Assembly: GCA_934281605.1 (NCBI GenBank)
Contig: CAKQXD010000006.1
Span: 62,001-126,000, forward strand
Length of the DNA: 64,000 bases
Source of the DNA: an uncultured Clostridia bacterium
GTDB taxonomy: Bacteria; Bacillota; Clostridia; Peptostreptococcales; Anaerovoracaceae
Direction of reading: 5' to 3'
The position numbers and the translations under genes are program-made. Below are positions 7,544 through 16,157 of the stretch, piece by piece. The notes under the pieces were generated by a model. It searched no databases. It saw only the letters and a list, made by a program, of their open reading frames with translations, and was not told the DNA's origin. Positions within the stretch are counted from its first letter, which is position 1. Every line of letters begins with the position of its first letter.

Positions 7544-8383
7544 ATGAATAACGTATTGATCTTTGCCTTTTTATTTTTTATCGGAAGCTGTCTGGGATGG
7601 TGCATGGAGGTGTTCTTCCGGCGTTTTTTCTCCAAGGCGAACCCGGAAAGAAAATGGATCAACCCGGGCTTTCTCTCGGGCCCGTATCTGCCGCTGTACG
7701 GCTTCGGTCTGTGGGGCATGTACGCCGTATCGGCGCTGAGCTCGGTTGCTATGACGCCCAGCAAGGCGCTCGATGTAGTGATCATTCTGGTGATCATGGC
7801 TGTGGTCATGACCATCATCGAATACATAGCCGGGATCATCTTCATCCGTGGTATGCATGTGAAACTGTGGGATTATACCAAGGAAAAAGGTAATATCCAG
7901 GGCATCATCTGCCCGAAATTTTCAGTCATCTGGGGCATGCTGGGATGCGTCTATTATTTCCTCATCAATCCGTATGTGGTCGGCTGGGTCTACTGGCTTT
8001 CCCGGCATCTGGCGTTTTCCTTCTTCATCGGTATGTTTTTTGGTGTGTTCGCCATCGACCTGTGGTACTCCCTCAACATTTCCGGCAAGGTGCGTCAGTT
8101 CGCCCAGGAAAAGGACATCGTGGTCAAGTACGAGGAGTTGAAGGACTACCTGGCGCAGCAGCGTGAGGAGCTGGAAGAAAAGAAGCACTTCCTCCTGGTC
8201 TTTAAAACGGAACAGCCTCTCAGCCGGCAGCTGGAAAAGTACAGTGAGCACATGGAGCTCCTAAAAAAACAGGCGGAGAAACTGAAGCAGGTCAAGGAAA
8301 ATATTAAAGCCTTTGGCGATGAAGTAAAGACTGAGCTGGAAGAACGAAAGGAAGAGCTGATGGAGGATCACAGACATGAGTAG
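7544..8383 (+). CDS. PF06541-type membrane protein (putative ABC-transporter type IV)
   Basis: This 279-residue protein has about five hydrophobic segments between residues 3 and 175 and a charged coiled-coil tail (about residues 185-279). The first segment contains the family pattern GSCLGWCMEVFFR and is followed by a WINPGFLSGPYLPLYGFG stretch, which identifies the PF06541 group annotated as putative ABC transporter permeases; the function is not established. It starts 2 bases after the regulator stop and overlaps the next gene by 8 bases, so it belongs to the regulator's operon. Confidence 0.8.
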   Translation: MNNVLIFAFLFFIGSCLGWCMEVFFRRFFSKANPERKWINPGFLSGPYLPLYGFGLWGMYAVSALSSVAMTPSKALDVVIILVIMAVVMTIIEYIAGIIFIRGMHVKLWDYTKEKGNIQGIICPKFSVIWGMLGCVYYFLINPYVVGWVYWLSRHLAFSFFIGMFFGVFAIDLWYSLNISGKVRQFAQEKDIVVKYEELKDYLAQQREELEEKKHFLLVFKTEQPLSRQLEKYSEHMELLKKQAEKLKQVKENIKAFGDEVKTELEERKEELMEDHRHE

Positions 8384-9077
8384 GCGGGAGGAAATTTATA
8401 AGGATCTGCAAAGTCTCAGCGATGCGAAATACCGCGAATTTCACAGCGGTCTGGTGCCGGGGGAAGAGCAGCTTCTGGGCGTGAGGATCCCCGTGCTCCG
8501 GCAGTACGCCAAAGAGATTTATGCAAAGTCCGGGAAGCAGGCGGATGTGCTTCTGCAGGAAATCGGCGACGACTATTACGAGTCGATCACACTGCAGGGC
8601 ATGATCATCGGTATGCAAAGGAATATCCCGAGGGAACATCTCTTTGCACAGATAGAAGCTTTCGTGCCAAAGATTCGAAACTGGGGCATCTGTGATACTT
8701 TCTGCGCCGGTTTAAAGGAAGTGCGAAAGTACCCGGAGGAAACCTGGGGCTTCTTGCAAAAATATTTGCAGAGTGACAAAGAGTTTGAGATACGATTCGG
8801 CGTCGTGATGCTGCTGGATCACTATCTGACCGAGGCGTATCTGGAGCGGCTGTTTGCAGTCTCGGAGTCGATTCATCATGAAGGATATTATGTGAAGATG
8901 GCGGTAGCGTGGCTGCTCTCCATCTGTTTCGTCAAGTTCTACGATGAAACTCTGGCATTTATGAAAACGGCGGAGCTGGACGATTTCACTTATAACAAGG
9001 CGCTGCAGAAGGCGAGGGAAAGTCTGCGGATCTCGAAAGAGGAGAAAAAACAGCTGCAGGCGATGAAGCGGAGGTAA
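8376..9077 (+). CDS. AlkD-like DNA alkylation repair protein
   Basis: This 233-residue protein has the all-helical HEAT-repeat composition and length of the AlkD/PF08713 family, which excises bulky or cationic alkylated bases such as 3-methyladenine and 7-methylguanine. The family pattern LLGVRIPVLRQYAKE occurs near residues 32-46 and NWGICDTFCAG near residues 102-112, where the Trp and Asp of the active cleft are expected. It overlaps the preceding gene by 8 bases and is followed after 2 bases by the hydrogenase-like gene. Confidence 0.88.
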   Translation: MSRREEIYKDLQSLSDAKYREFHSGLVPGEEQLLGVRIPVLRQYAKEIYAKSGKQADVLLQEIGDDYYESITLQGMIIGMQRNIPREHLFAQIEAFVPKIRNWGICDTFCAGLKEVRKYPEETWGFLQKYLQSDKEFEIRFGVVMLLDHYLTEAYLERLFAVSESIHHEGYYVKMAVAWLLSICFVKFYDETLAFMKTAELDDFTYNKALQKARESLRISKEEKKQLQAMKRR

Positions 9078-9079
9078 GG

Positions 9080-10675
9080 ATGGAACTGAAAACGATCATT
9101 TCAATGATAAATGGCAAGGTGCTGTACGGAACGGAAGAGATCCTGCGGCGGAAATACGCTTATGCGGTGGCATCTGATCTGATGAGCAATGTCATGCTGG
9201 ACACGGCAGACGACAGCATTCTCATTACGAGTTTGGTGAATCCGCAGGTGATCCGGGCTTCGGAGATGATGAATATCACATGCATCATCATTACGTGTGG
9301 CAAAACGGTAACGGATTCTATGATCGAGCTGGCAGCCAACCGGAACATAGCGCTGGTGAAGACGGATGATACGACATTTACCGTATGCGGAAAGCTTCAT
9401 AGCAACGGACTTCGGGAAGGTCCTCTTTCGTTTGAGGATAAGCATCTCACCTCTATTCATCTGGATCCTAAGCGGTGCATCGGGTGTACCCATTGCGCCA
9501 GGACCTGTCCGACGGAGGCTATCCGGATCAAGTCGGGCAAGGCGGTGATCTCAGCGGAGCGGTGCATCGAGTGCGGCATGTGCATCAAAGTCTGTCCGCG
9601 CCATGCCAACAGTCCGGTGACAGATACGCCGGACTGCCTGGGAGAATATGATTACAGGATCGCAATTCCGGCGTCGGCATTTTTTGGACAGTTTCACAAT
9701 ATCAAGTCCAGGAATCATCTGCTGACAGCTCTGAAAAAAGTCGGATTTGACGAGATCTACGAGGAGGCCATCGGCGCGGAGATGATCAGCTATCAGCTGC
9801 GGAAGCTTCTCGACAGCGGCAAGCGAAAGCTGCCTCTTATTTCGGCGGGTTGTCCGTCGATTTTAAATCTGATCCAGATCCGATTCCCGAATCTGATGGA
9901 GCACGTGGTGGATTACCGGCCTCCGGTGGAAGTGGTGGCCAGTATGGCCAGGCGGGAAGCAGAACGGAAGCATCCAGATAAGAAAATCGGCATTTTCTTC
10001 ATTGCTCCATGCACAGCCAAGATCTCCTTTATCAAGGAGAGCGACGAAGTGGTAGAATCGGATATTGACAAGATGATCGCCATCTCTGATATTTACAAAC
10101 AGGTGCTGCGGAATCTGGAGGAAATCGCAGAAGACGACATCGAAGATCTGGAAAAAGCAGGAATGACGGGACTGCGCTGGCCGAGTCCCGGCGGTGAAAG
10201 CTTGTCTCTGCATACCGATGATTTCGTCGCGGTAGACGGTATCGACAAAGTGATAGACATCTTCGAGAAGATCGAGGATGAAAAGCTGGATGGGCTGGCT
10301 TTTGTAGAAACGGAAGCCTGCCGTGGCGGATGCTTTGGCGGATCCCTTGCCGTGGAAAACAGTTATTCCGCCAAGGCTAATATCAAGCCCATCATCGACG
10401 AAGCCAAGGAAAAATACGGGGATAGGATCATGAATCTTCCGGGAGAAGAGGATGAGTTGCTGCGAAATCGGCCGCTGTGCTATCGTCCTGTTCTGCAGCT
10501 GGACGAGGATCTCAACGTATCCATAAAAAAGATGGAGGAAATGGGACGTGTACTCAGCTCCCTGCCGGGGATCGACTGCGGCGTGTGTGGAGCGCCTAAC
10601 TGCAGGGCCTTTGCAGAAGACATCGTCAAAGGTCTGGCGACAGAACGGGAATGCATTTTATATGATGTTAAGTAA
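9080..10675 (+). CDS. [FeFe]-hydrogenase-like iron-sulfur protein with DRTGG and Fe-S domains
   Basis: This 531-residue protein has four parts. Residues 1-115 look like a DRTGG domain. Residues 130-175 bind two [4Fe-4S] clusters (C133, C136, C139, C143 and C162, C165, C168, C172). Residues about 190-430 form an H-cluster domain with all four expected cysteines: C258 in SAGCPS, C311 in APCTAK, and C414 and C418 in EACRGGCFGG. Residues 498-525 carry a PF04060-type cluster (C500, C503, C508, C525). The catalytic motif TSCCPGW is degenerate: the proton-relay Cys is Gly257. This matches the non-catalytic, putatively sensory (group C/D) hydrogenase branch rather than a production enzyme. The end of the gene is 6 bases before the strong ylxM-ffh promoter. 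Confidence 0.85.
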   Translation: MELKTIISMINGKVLYGTEEILRRKYAYAVASDLMSNVMLDTADDSILITSLVNPQVIRASEMMNITCIIITCGKTVTDSMIELAANRNIALVKTDDTTFTVCGKLHSNGLREGPLSFEDKHLTSIHLDPKRCIGCTHCARTCPTEAIRIKSGKAVISAERCIECGMCIKVCPRHANSPVTDTPDCLGEYDYRIAIPASAFFGQFHNIKSRNHLLTALKKVGFDEIYEEAIGAEMISYQLRKLLDSGKRKLPLISAGCPSILNLIQIRFPNLMEHVVDYRPPVEVVASMARREAERKHPDKKIGIFFIAPCTAKISFIKESDEVVESDIDKMIAISDIYKQVLRNLEEIAEDDIEDLEKAGMTGLRWPSPGGESLSLHTDDFVAVDGIDKVIDIFEKIEDEKLDGLAFVETEACRGGCFGGSLAVENSYSAKANIKPIIDEAKEKYGDRIMNLPGEEDELLRNRPLCYRPVLQLDEDLNVSIKKMEEMGRVLSSLPGIDCGVCGAPNCRAFAEDIVKGLATERECILYDVK

Positions 10676-10681
10676 AATTGC

Positions 10682-10710
10682 TTGACACCCGTAGGGGCTT
10701 GTTATATACT
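10682..10710 (+). promoter_or_regulatory. Sigma-A promoter of the ylxM-ffh operon
   Basis: TTGACA, a 17-base spacer and TATACT: a near-consensus vegetative promoter. The likely transcription start is about 10717, 14 bases before ylxM. Confidence 0.9.
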
Positions 10711-10730
10711 AGGCTGGTGAGGTGATGTCC

Positions 10731-11111
10731 ATGAAGATCGATGAAGTGATCCAGACGAGCCTTTTGTATGATTTTTACGGAAGTCTTCTGACGGACAGAC
10801 AGCGGGAAGTGATGGAGCTTTATTACGGCGAAAATCTATCGCTGTCGGAAATCGCGGCGGAGTTTTCCATCAGCAGACAGGGCGTGCACGACGCCTTGAA
10901 AAATGCGGAGAGAGCTTTGCACGAATACGAACAGAAGCTTGGGCTGGTAGAAAAATTTCAGCAGAGCCGGGAAGCCATCGGAGCCATCGACGGCATGATC
11001 GAAGAGCTGATAAACGGCATGCGGAAGCCGGAGGCGGAAGTGCTGACGGCGAGCCAGGTCACAGCGGAATTACAGAAGATCAAAGATATTATAGATAAAC
11101 TGGAGGAATAA
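10731..11111 (+). CDS. ylxM: YlxM/p13-like SRP-associated helix-turn-helix protein
   Basis: This 126-residue protein has a sigma-factor-like helix-turn-helix at its N-terminus (LTDRQREVMELYYGE, then LSLSEIAAEFSISRQGVHDALK) and a coiled C-terminal half. YlxM sits directly upstream of ffh in most Firmicutes and modulates SRP. ATG 10731 is preferred over the in-frame GTG at 10722 because GAGGTGA lies about 5 bases upstream and the GTG would fall inside it. The next start is 4 bases after its stop. Confidence 0.92.
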   Translation: MKIDEVIQTSLLYDFYGSLLTDRQREVMELYYGENLSLSEIAAEFSISRQGVHDALKNAERALHEYEQKLGLVEKFQQSREAIGAIDGMIEELINGMRKPEAEVLTASQVTAELQKIKDIIDKLEE

Positions 11112-11115
11112 GCCT

Positions 11116-12456
11116 ATGGCATTCGAAGGATTGTCAGAAAAACTGCAGAATGTCTTTAAAGGCCTGAAGGGAAAGGGAAGCCTGACGGAAGCGGATATCA
11201 ATGCCGCTATGAGAGAAGTCAAGCTGGCGCTGCTGGAGGCAGACGTAAACTTCAAGGTCGTAAAGGAATTCGTTGACAGTGTCAAACAGAAATCGCTGGG
11301 CGAAGAAGTCATGGCGAGCCTGACTCCGGGTCAGCAGGTGATCAAGATCGTAAACGATGAACTCACCGAGCTGATGGGCGGGACAGGAAGCAAGCTGACC
11401 TTTTCCCCGAAGGGATTTACGGTATACATGATGGTTGGTCTGCAGGGTACTGGTAAAACTACCACCTGCGGCAAGCTGGCCAATTATCTGAAGAAAAACG
11501 GCAAGAAGCCGATGCTGTGCGCATGTGATATCTATCGTCCGGCTGCGATCGATCAGCTGGAAGTGGTAGGCAAGGCCGTGGATACGCCGGTATTCACCAT
11601 GCGGGAAAGCCGGGAGCCTGAGAAGATCGCTCTGGCCGCTATCAAGGAAGCGGAGCGCAAGGGCTGCAATGTGCTGATCGTCGATACGGCAGGTCGTCTG
11701 CAGATCGATGAAGAACTGATGGAGGAGCTGGTTCGCTTGAAGGGAGCTATCAAGCCTCATGAAATTCTTCTCGTGGTTGATGCACTGACCGGTCAGGACG
11801 CGGTAAATGCAGCGGAAGGCTTCAACGACAGACTGGGTATCGATGGTATCATCATGACCAAGATGGACGGTGACTCACGAGGCGGTGCGGCGCTTTCTGC
11901 AAAGAAGGTGACCGGCAGACCGGTGAAGTTCGTCGGTATGGGTGAAAAGTTCGATGCATTGGAGCCGTTCCATCCGGAACGTATGGCGAGCCGTATCCTG
12001 GGAATGGGCGATATGCTCACCCTCATCGAAAAAGCGCAGGAGGACTACGATGAACAGAAGGCACAGGAGCTGGAAAAGCGTCTGCGGAAGAATCAGTTTA
12101 CGCTGGAGGATTTTCTGGAGCAGATGGGTCAGATCCGCAAGATGGGCGGGATCGGCAAGCTGCTGGGCATGATGCCCGGTATGAACAGCAAGGCGATGCA
12201 GAGTGTTAACGTAGAGCAGAGCGAGCGGGACTTTGTCCAGATGGAAGCTATCATCCAGTCCATGACGCGGGAGGAGAGAGAAAACCCTTCGATCCTCAAC
12301 GCCAGCAGGAGAAAGCGGATCTCGGCAGGTTCGGGACAGCCGGTCTCCAAGATCAATCAGCTGGTGAAGCGGTATGATGAAACGAGAAAAATGATGAAGA
12401 GCTTTACAGGCAAGGGCGGTGCAGGCCGTATGAACAGATTGTTCCGCGGCATGTAG
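11116..12456 (+). CDS. ffh: Signal recognition particle protein Ffh (SRP54)
   Basis: This 446-residue GTPase binds the 4.5S/scRNA and signal peptides of nascent membrane and secreted proteins and docks on FtsY. Domains: N helical bundle (1-90), G domain (about 95-295) with GLQGTGKTTTCGK, DTAGRL, TKMDGDSRGG, and the Met-rich M domain (about 320-446) with GMMPGM and the RNA-binding segment RRKRISAGSG. Length is normal. It is in the ylxM-ffh-rpsP-khpA-rimM-trmD cluster. Confidence 0.98.
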   Translation: MAFEGLSEKLQNVFKGLKGKGSLTEADINAAMREVKLALLEADVNFKVVKEFVDSVKQKSLGEEVMASLTPGQQVIKIVNDELTELMGGTGSKLTFSPKGFTVYMMVGLQGTGKTTTCGKLANYLKKNGKKPMLCACDIYRPAAIDQLEVVGKAVDTPVFTMRESREPEKIALAAIKEAERKGCNVLIVDTAGRLQIDEELMEELVRLKGAIKPHEILLVVDALTGQDAVNAAEGFNDRLGIDGIIMTKMDGDSRGGAALSAKKVTGRPVKFVGMGEKFDALEPFHPERMASRILGMGDMLTLIEKAQEDYDEQKAQELEKRLRKNQFTLEDFLEQMGQIRKMGGIGKLLGMMPGMNSKAMQSVNVEQSERDFVQMEAIIQSMTREERENPSILNASRRKRISAGSGQPVSKINQLVKRYDETRKMMKSFTGKGGAGRMNRLFRGM

Positions 12457-12473
12457 GACAAACAAGATCGAAC

Positions 12474-12493
12474 AAGTCCGATCAGGACTTTTC
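12474..12493 (+). terminator. Weak hairpin between ffh and rpsP
   Basis: AAGTCC/GGACTT with a 5-base loop is followed by TTCT. The stem is short, so partial termination or mRNA processing between ffh and the abundant S16 message is more likely than full termination. Confidence 0.4.
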
Positions 12494-12537
12494 TATAAAA
12501 CATTTATAACGAATATATTTTAGGAGGAAATAAAGAA

Positions 12538-12777
12538 ATGGTTAAAATCAGACTGAAGAGAATGGGAGCAAACAAGAAGCCTTTTTATCGTGTAGTAGTA
12601 GCAGATTCCAGAGCACCGAGAGATGGTAAGTTCATCGAAGAGATCGGATACTACAACCCGATGACTGATCCGGCTGACATCAAGATCGATGAAGAAAAAG
12701 CTAAGAAATGGCTGGGAACAGGCGCACAGCCGACGGATACAGTAAAGAAACTGTTCCAGAAGAGCGGCATTTTATAG
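12538..12777 (+). CDS. rpsP: 30S ribosomal protein S16
   Basis: This 79-residue protein begins MVKIRLKRMGANKKPFYR, the S16 signature, and contains DSRAPRDGKFIEEIGYYNP. S16 is an early assembly protein of the 30S body. A strong AGGAGGAAAT ribosome site precedes the start. Arg codons are AGA-biased, as in the other highly expressed genes here. Confidence 0.98.
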   Translation: MVKIRLKRMGANKKPFYRVVVADSRAPRDGKFIEEIGYYNPMTDPADIKIDEEKAKKWLGTGAQPTDTVKKLFQKSGIL

Positions 12778-12792
12778 AAAGCGGTGAAACCA

Positions 12793-13023
12793 ATGGGAGA
12801 ATTAGTTAGTGCAATTGCGAAGTCGCTGGTGGAAAACCCGGAGGCTGTTGAGGTTTCTGAGGAACAATCCAATGGCACTACAGTGATACAGCTGAAGGTG
12901 GCACCCGATGATATGGGGAAGGTGATCGGCAAACAGGGACGGATCGCCAAGGCCATCCGAACTGTTGTTAAAGCAGCGGCGACCAAGGCTAATATCAGAG
13001 TAGTCGTAGAAATCGTTCAGTAA
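12793..13023 (+). CDS. khpA: KH-domain RNA-binding protein KhpA
   Basis: This 76-residue protein is a single KH domain with the GKVIGKQGRIAKAIR loop near residues 41-55. KhpA (YlqC) binds RNA with KhpB/Jag and influences cell elongation and sRNA action in Firmicutes. I use ATG 12793 because homologues begin at this point; an in-frame GTG at 12784 is possible but overlaps the GGTG ribosome site. It lies between rpsP and rimM as in many Clostridia. Confidence 0.93.
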   Translation: MGELVSAIAKSLVENPEAVEVSEEQSNGTTVIQLKVAPDDMGKVIGKQGRIAKAIRTVVKAAATKANIRVVVEIVQ

Positions 13024-13034
13024 AGAAAATGAAG

Positions 13035-13062
13035 GGCACATGTATTGTATAATATATGTGCC
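13035..13062 (+). other. 11-bp hairpin between khpA and rimM
   Basis: GGCACATGTAT pairs with ATATATGTGCC around a 6-base loop with one G-U pair. No clear T-run follows, so it is a likely mRNA processing or attenuation element. A TATAAT lies in the loop and right arm, without a good -35. Confidence 0.45.
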
Positions 13063-13089
13063 TGTCTTGTATTGTAACAGGCGGTAAAC

Positions 13090-13587
13090 ATGGAGAAAAT
13101 AAAAATCGGCAAGATCGTCAATGCGGTCGGTCTTAAAGGGGAAGTCAAGGTTTATAATTATTCGGACAGCGAGGAGGTTTATGAGAGAACTCCCGAAATC
13201 TACGCAGGGGACAAGCTTTTGCAGGTGCAGAATGTACGCATGCAGAAAAATATGGTCATTCTCAAGCTTTCCGGCATCGATGATCGGAATGCAGCGGAGG
13301 CGGCAAAGGGCACAGAGCTCTTTATTACCGAGGCGGATCTTCCAGAGCTTCCGGAAGGACAGTTCTACATCCGCGATCTCATCGGTATGGAAGTGGAAGA
13401 ACAGGGCGGATCCTTTCACGGAGTCGTAACGGATGTTCTGCAGAATACGGCGCAGGATATCTTTGAAGTAAAACGTGATGATGGAAAAACGGTACTCATC
13501 CCGAAAGTGGATGCATTTGTACAGAAAATAGATGGAAAAGAACGGCTGATCACTGTGACACTGATCGAAGGTTTAACGGATTTATAG
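13090..13587 (+). CDS. rimM: Ribosome maturation factor RimM
   Basis: This 165-residue protein has the RimM N-terminal barrel beginning IKIGKIVNAVGLKGEVKV and a C-terminal PRC-barrel (about residues 93-165) with FYIRDLIGMEV and VLIPKVDAFV. It binds S19 and helps mature the 30S head. It is 12 bases upstream of trmD, the standard pairing. Confidence 0.97.
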   Translation: MEKIKIGKIVNAVGLKGEVKVYNYSDSEEVYERTPEIYAGDKLLQVQNVRMQKNMVILKLSGIDDRNAAEAAKGTELFITEADLPELPEGQFYIRDLIGMEVEEQGGSFHGVVTDVLQNTAQDIFEVKRDDGKTVLIPKVDAFVQKIDGKERLITVTLIEGLTDL

Positions 13588-13599
13588 GGAGCGGAAAGA

Positions 13600-14343
13600 A
13601 TGAAAATAGATGTATTGACGCTGTTTCCGGAGATGTTCCGCCCCGTTATGGAAAGCAGTATGCTGGGCAGAGCGGTCGCCGGGGGGATCCTGGAGATCGA
13701 CACGACGGACATTCGGGACTTCAGTCACGACAAACACAATAAAGCGGACGACTATCCCTTTGGCGGAGGCGGCGGTATGGTGATGATGGCAGACCCCATT
13801 TTCGGCGCCATGGAATCTGTTGGAGCGGAGAATAAAAAAGTGATTTATATGTCGCCGCGGGGAAAGATCCTGGATAGGGAGAAAATCGAAGAGCTTTCGG
13901 GCCTTTCGGAAATGGTCATTCTTTGCGGTCATTATGAAGGCGTGGATCAGCGTGCGCTGGACTACTGGAATGCAGAGGAAATCTCTATCGGAGATTATGT
14001 GCTGACAGGGGGAGAGCTTCCTGCTATGGTGCTTATCGATTCGGTGGCACGTCTGCTTCCAGGCGTGCTGGGGAATGAAAACTCGGCTCTGGACGAATCG
14101 GTGTATTCCGGATTGTTAGAGCATCCTCAGTACACGAAACCGCGGGAGTACAGAGGGCTGAATGTGCCGGAGGTGCTGACCAGCGGAAACCACCAGCTCA
14201 TCGATCTGTGGCGTCTGGAGCACTCTTTGCAGCTGACGAAGGAGCGACGCCCGGATCTTTTTGAAAAGTTTCTGCAAGAAGAACATGCTTTTTCGAAACA
14301 GGAGCGAAAGATCCTTGAAGAAATCATGAAAATAGAGGAGTAG
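13600..14343 (+). CDS. trmD: tRNA (guanine37-N1)-methyltransferase TrmD
   Basis: This 247-residue SPOUT enzyme transfers a methyl group from SAM to G37 of tRNAs and so prevents +1 frameshifting. Motifs: MKIDVLTLFPEMF at the start, YPFGGGGGMVM, GHYEGVDQR, and the trefoil-knot SAM loop SIGDYVLTGGELPAM. In many Firmicutes rplS follows; here a HlyD-like gene follows instead. Confidence 0.98.
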   Translation: MKIDVLTLFPEMFRPVMESSMLGRAVAGGILEIDTTDIRDFSHDKHNKADDYPFGGGGGMVMMADPIFGAMESVGAENKKVIYMSPRGKILDREKIEELSGLSEMVILCGHYEGVDQRALDYWNAEEISIGDYVLTGGELPAMVLIDSVARLLPGVLGNENSALDESVYSGLLEHPQYTKPREYRGLNVPEVLTSGNHQLIDLWRLEHSLQLTKERRPDLFEKFLQEEHAFSKQERKILEEIMKIEE

Positions 14344-14380
14344 CATTGCATGCCAAAGGTCTTTGGTGTAAAATAAAACA

Positions 14381-15445
14381 ATGAAACGAAAACTGACAAA
14401 GAAGACAAAACGGGCAATTTTTTTATATATTGTGATCCTGCTGCTGCTGTTCACCATCGTAGAAGTGCTTCCGAGAGTGACGAACATTTTTGAGACCACG
14501 CAGGTGCTGGAGCCGGGAACCCTGACTCTTTCCTATGATACAACAGGATACTTCATCAAAACGGAGGAAATCGGCGTGGCGACGGACTCTGGGGAAATCG
14601 AATATCCGATCACAGAGGGTACCGTGGTGAAGAAGGGTGCGGAGGTGATGTCCGTAAAGGCAGACAGCAGTAAAGACAAGAAAAATACGCGATTTTCCGA
14701 CTGTATGGAACGGCTGGATGGATATGACGGACTGGTGGAATCCAACAGCGCTTCCATCAGCGGGGTGTTCAGTCTGTCCATGGATGGCTATGAAAATTAT
14801 TTTACGCCGGCCAAGATGGAAACGATCAAACGCGATACGGTAGAAGGGAATTCCTATAAAACGGTGGATCTGAAGCGGTCTTCGGCCATCAAGGGGGAAC
14901 CTGTTTTCAAGATTTCCGGCGATGATGCATGGTATATCCTCTGCTGGATCGACGAGGCGAATGTAAAGAATTACAAAGAAGGAAACAAAGTGACGCTGCA
15001 GCTGCCGGACGGAGATGTAGAGGCAACGGTGTACAAGGTCAAGAAAGAGGATAAGGATTATCGTGTCATCTTTTTCCTGGATGTATATTACAAGAGTTTT
15101 GCAGCGACACGGGAAGCAGATATGACGGTGGTTGCCAGCGACAGTTCCGGACTTCTGGTGACTAATAAAGCGATCATCAAAAAACACGGCAAAAAAGGTG
15201 TTTATGTAAAAAATAAAAACGGAAAATATATCTTCAGACAGATCAAGGTCATTGCGACGGATGGGAAAGAATCCGTTTTGAAGGATGCGGCGTTCACCAC
15301 AGAGGATGGTCAGCAGATCACGACCGTTAACGTGTACGACGAAGTTTTGCGGCATCCTAAAAGCGCACTGGAAAACGATCTGAAAAAAGAGGAAGAACAG
15401 AAACAGAACACAAAGGAAAGCACAGGGCAGAAAGAGGCGAATTAA
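14381..15445 (+). CDS. HlyD-like membrane-anchored protein
   Basis: This 354-residue protein has one N-terminal transmembrane helix (about residues 12-32) and an extracytoplasmic region rich in beta strands with a lipoyl/barrel-sandwich-like layout (EYPITEGTVVKKGAEVM, later EPVFKISGDDAWYILCWI). This is typical of periplasmic-adaptor-like proteins of Firmicutes. No partner transporter is adjacent. It ends 1 base before yggS, in the place where ylm genes occur in relatives, so a cell-envelope or division-linked role is inferred. The ribosome site is weak (AAAGGT about 25 bases upstream). The C-terminus is a Lys/Glu-rich tail. Confidence 0.65.
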   Translation: MKRKLTKKTKRAIFLYIVILLLLFTIVEVLPRVTNIFETTQVLEPGTLTLSYDTTGYFIKTEEIGVATDSGEIEYPITEGTVVKKGAEVMSVKADSSKDKKNTRFSDCMERLDGYDGLVESNSASISGVFSLSMDGYENYFTPAKMETIKRDTVEGNSYKTVDLKRSSAIKGEPVFKISGDDAWYILCWIDEANVKNYKEGNKVTLQLPDGDVEATVYKVKKEDKDYRVIFFLDVYYKSFAATREADMTVVASDSSGLLVTNKAIIKKHGKKGVYVKNKNGKYIFRQIKVIATDGKESVLKDAAFTTEDGQQITTVNVYDEVLRHPKSALENDLKKEEEQKQNTKESTGQKEAN

Positions 15446-15446
15446 G

Positions 15447-16148
15447 ATGGAAGACATCAAGAAGAACTTAGACGTGATACGGGGTGAGATCCGTGAAACT
15501 GCAGAAAGCTGCGGGCGTAGTGCAGACGATGTGCTGCTGGTGGCGGTCAGCAAGACCAGAACTCCGGAAGAAATCAATGTAGCTATCGATGCAGGAGTAA
15601 CGGATATCGGAGAAAACAAGGTACAGGAAATCATGGACAAGTTTGATGCGGTCAAGCCGGTGAAGTGGCATATGATCGGTCACCTTCAGACAAATAAGGT
15701 GAAGTACATCATCGACAAGGTTTCCATGATCCATTCGGTGGATTCCTACAAGCTGGCGGCGGAAATCGACAAGCGGGCCGGAGCGAAAGGGATCACGATG
15801 GATATCCTGCTGCAGGTAAACTCCGCACAGGAGGAGAGCAAGTTCGGGATCACTACGGCGGAAACCGAGGAGCTCATTCATGAAATACTGGAAAACTGCG
15901 AAAATATCAGACTGCGCGGACTCATGTGCGTAGCACCTTTTGCAGAAGATCCGGAAGACATCAAGGTTTATTTTGATGAAGTAAAGAAGCAGTACGATCA
16001 GTTTGGTGCGATCGAACATCCGCATCTGGACTTCAAATATTTATCCATGGGGATGTCCCATGATTTTAAAGTCGCTATTGAAGCAGGTTCCAATCTGGTG
16101 CGCGTAGGAAGCGCTATCTTTGGAGCGAGAGATTACAGTAAGAAATAG
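15447..16148 (+). CDS. yggS: YggS/YlmE family PLP homeostasis protein
   Basis: This 233-residue protein is a single-domain fold-type III PLP-binding protein, which holds PLP but has no known reaction and keeps vitamin B6 and amino acid pools balanced. LVAVSKT near residue 35 supplies the PLP lysine; GENKVQE, WHMIGHLQTNK and the C-terminal SMGMSHDF and VRVGSAIFG motifs are present. It sits between the HlyD-like gene and sepF, the usual ylmE-sepF order. Confidence 0.96.
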   Translation: MEDIKKNLDVIRGEIRETAESCGRSADDVLLVAVSKTRTPEEINVAIDAGVTDIGENKVQEIMDKFDAVKPVKWHMIGHLQTNKVKYIIDKVSMIHSVDSYKLAAEIDKRAGAKGITMDILLQVNSAQEESKFGITTAETEELIHEILENCENIRLRGLMCVAPFAEDPEDIKVYFDEVKKQYDQFGAIEHPHLDFKYLSMGMSHDFKVAIEAGSNLVRVGSAIFGARDYSKK

Positions 16149-16157
16149 GAGGTAACC

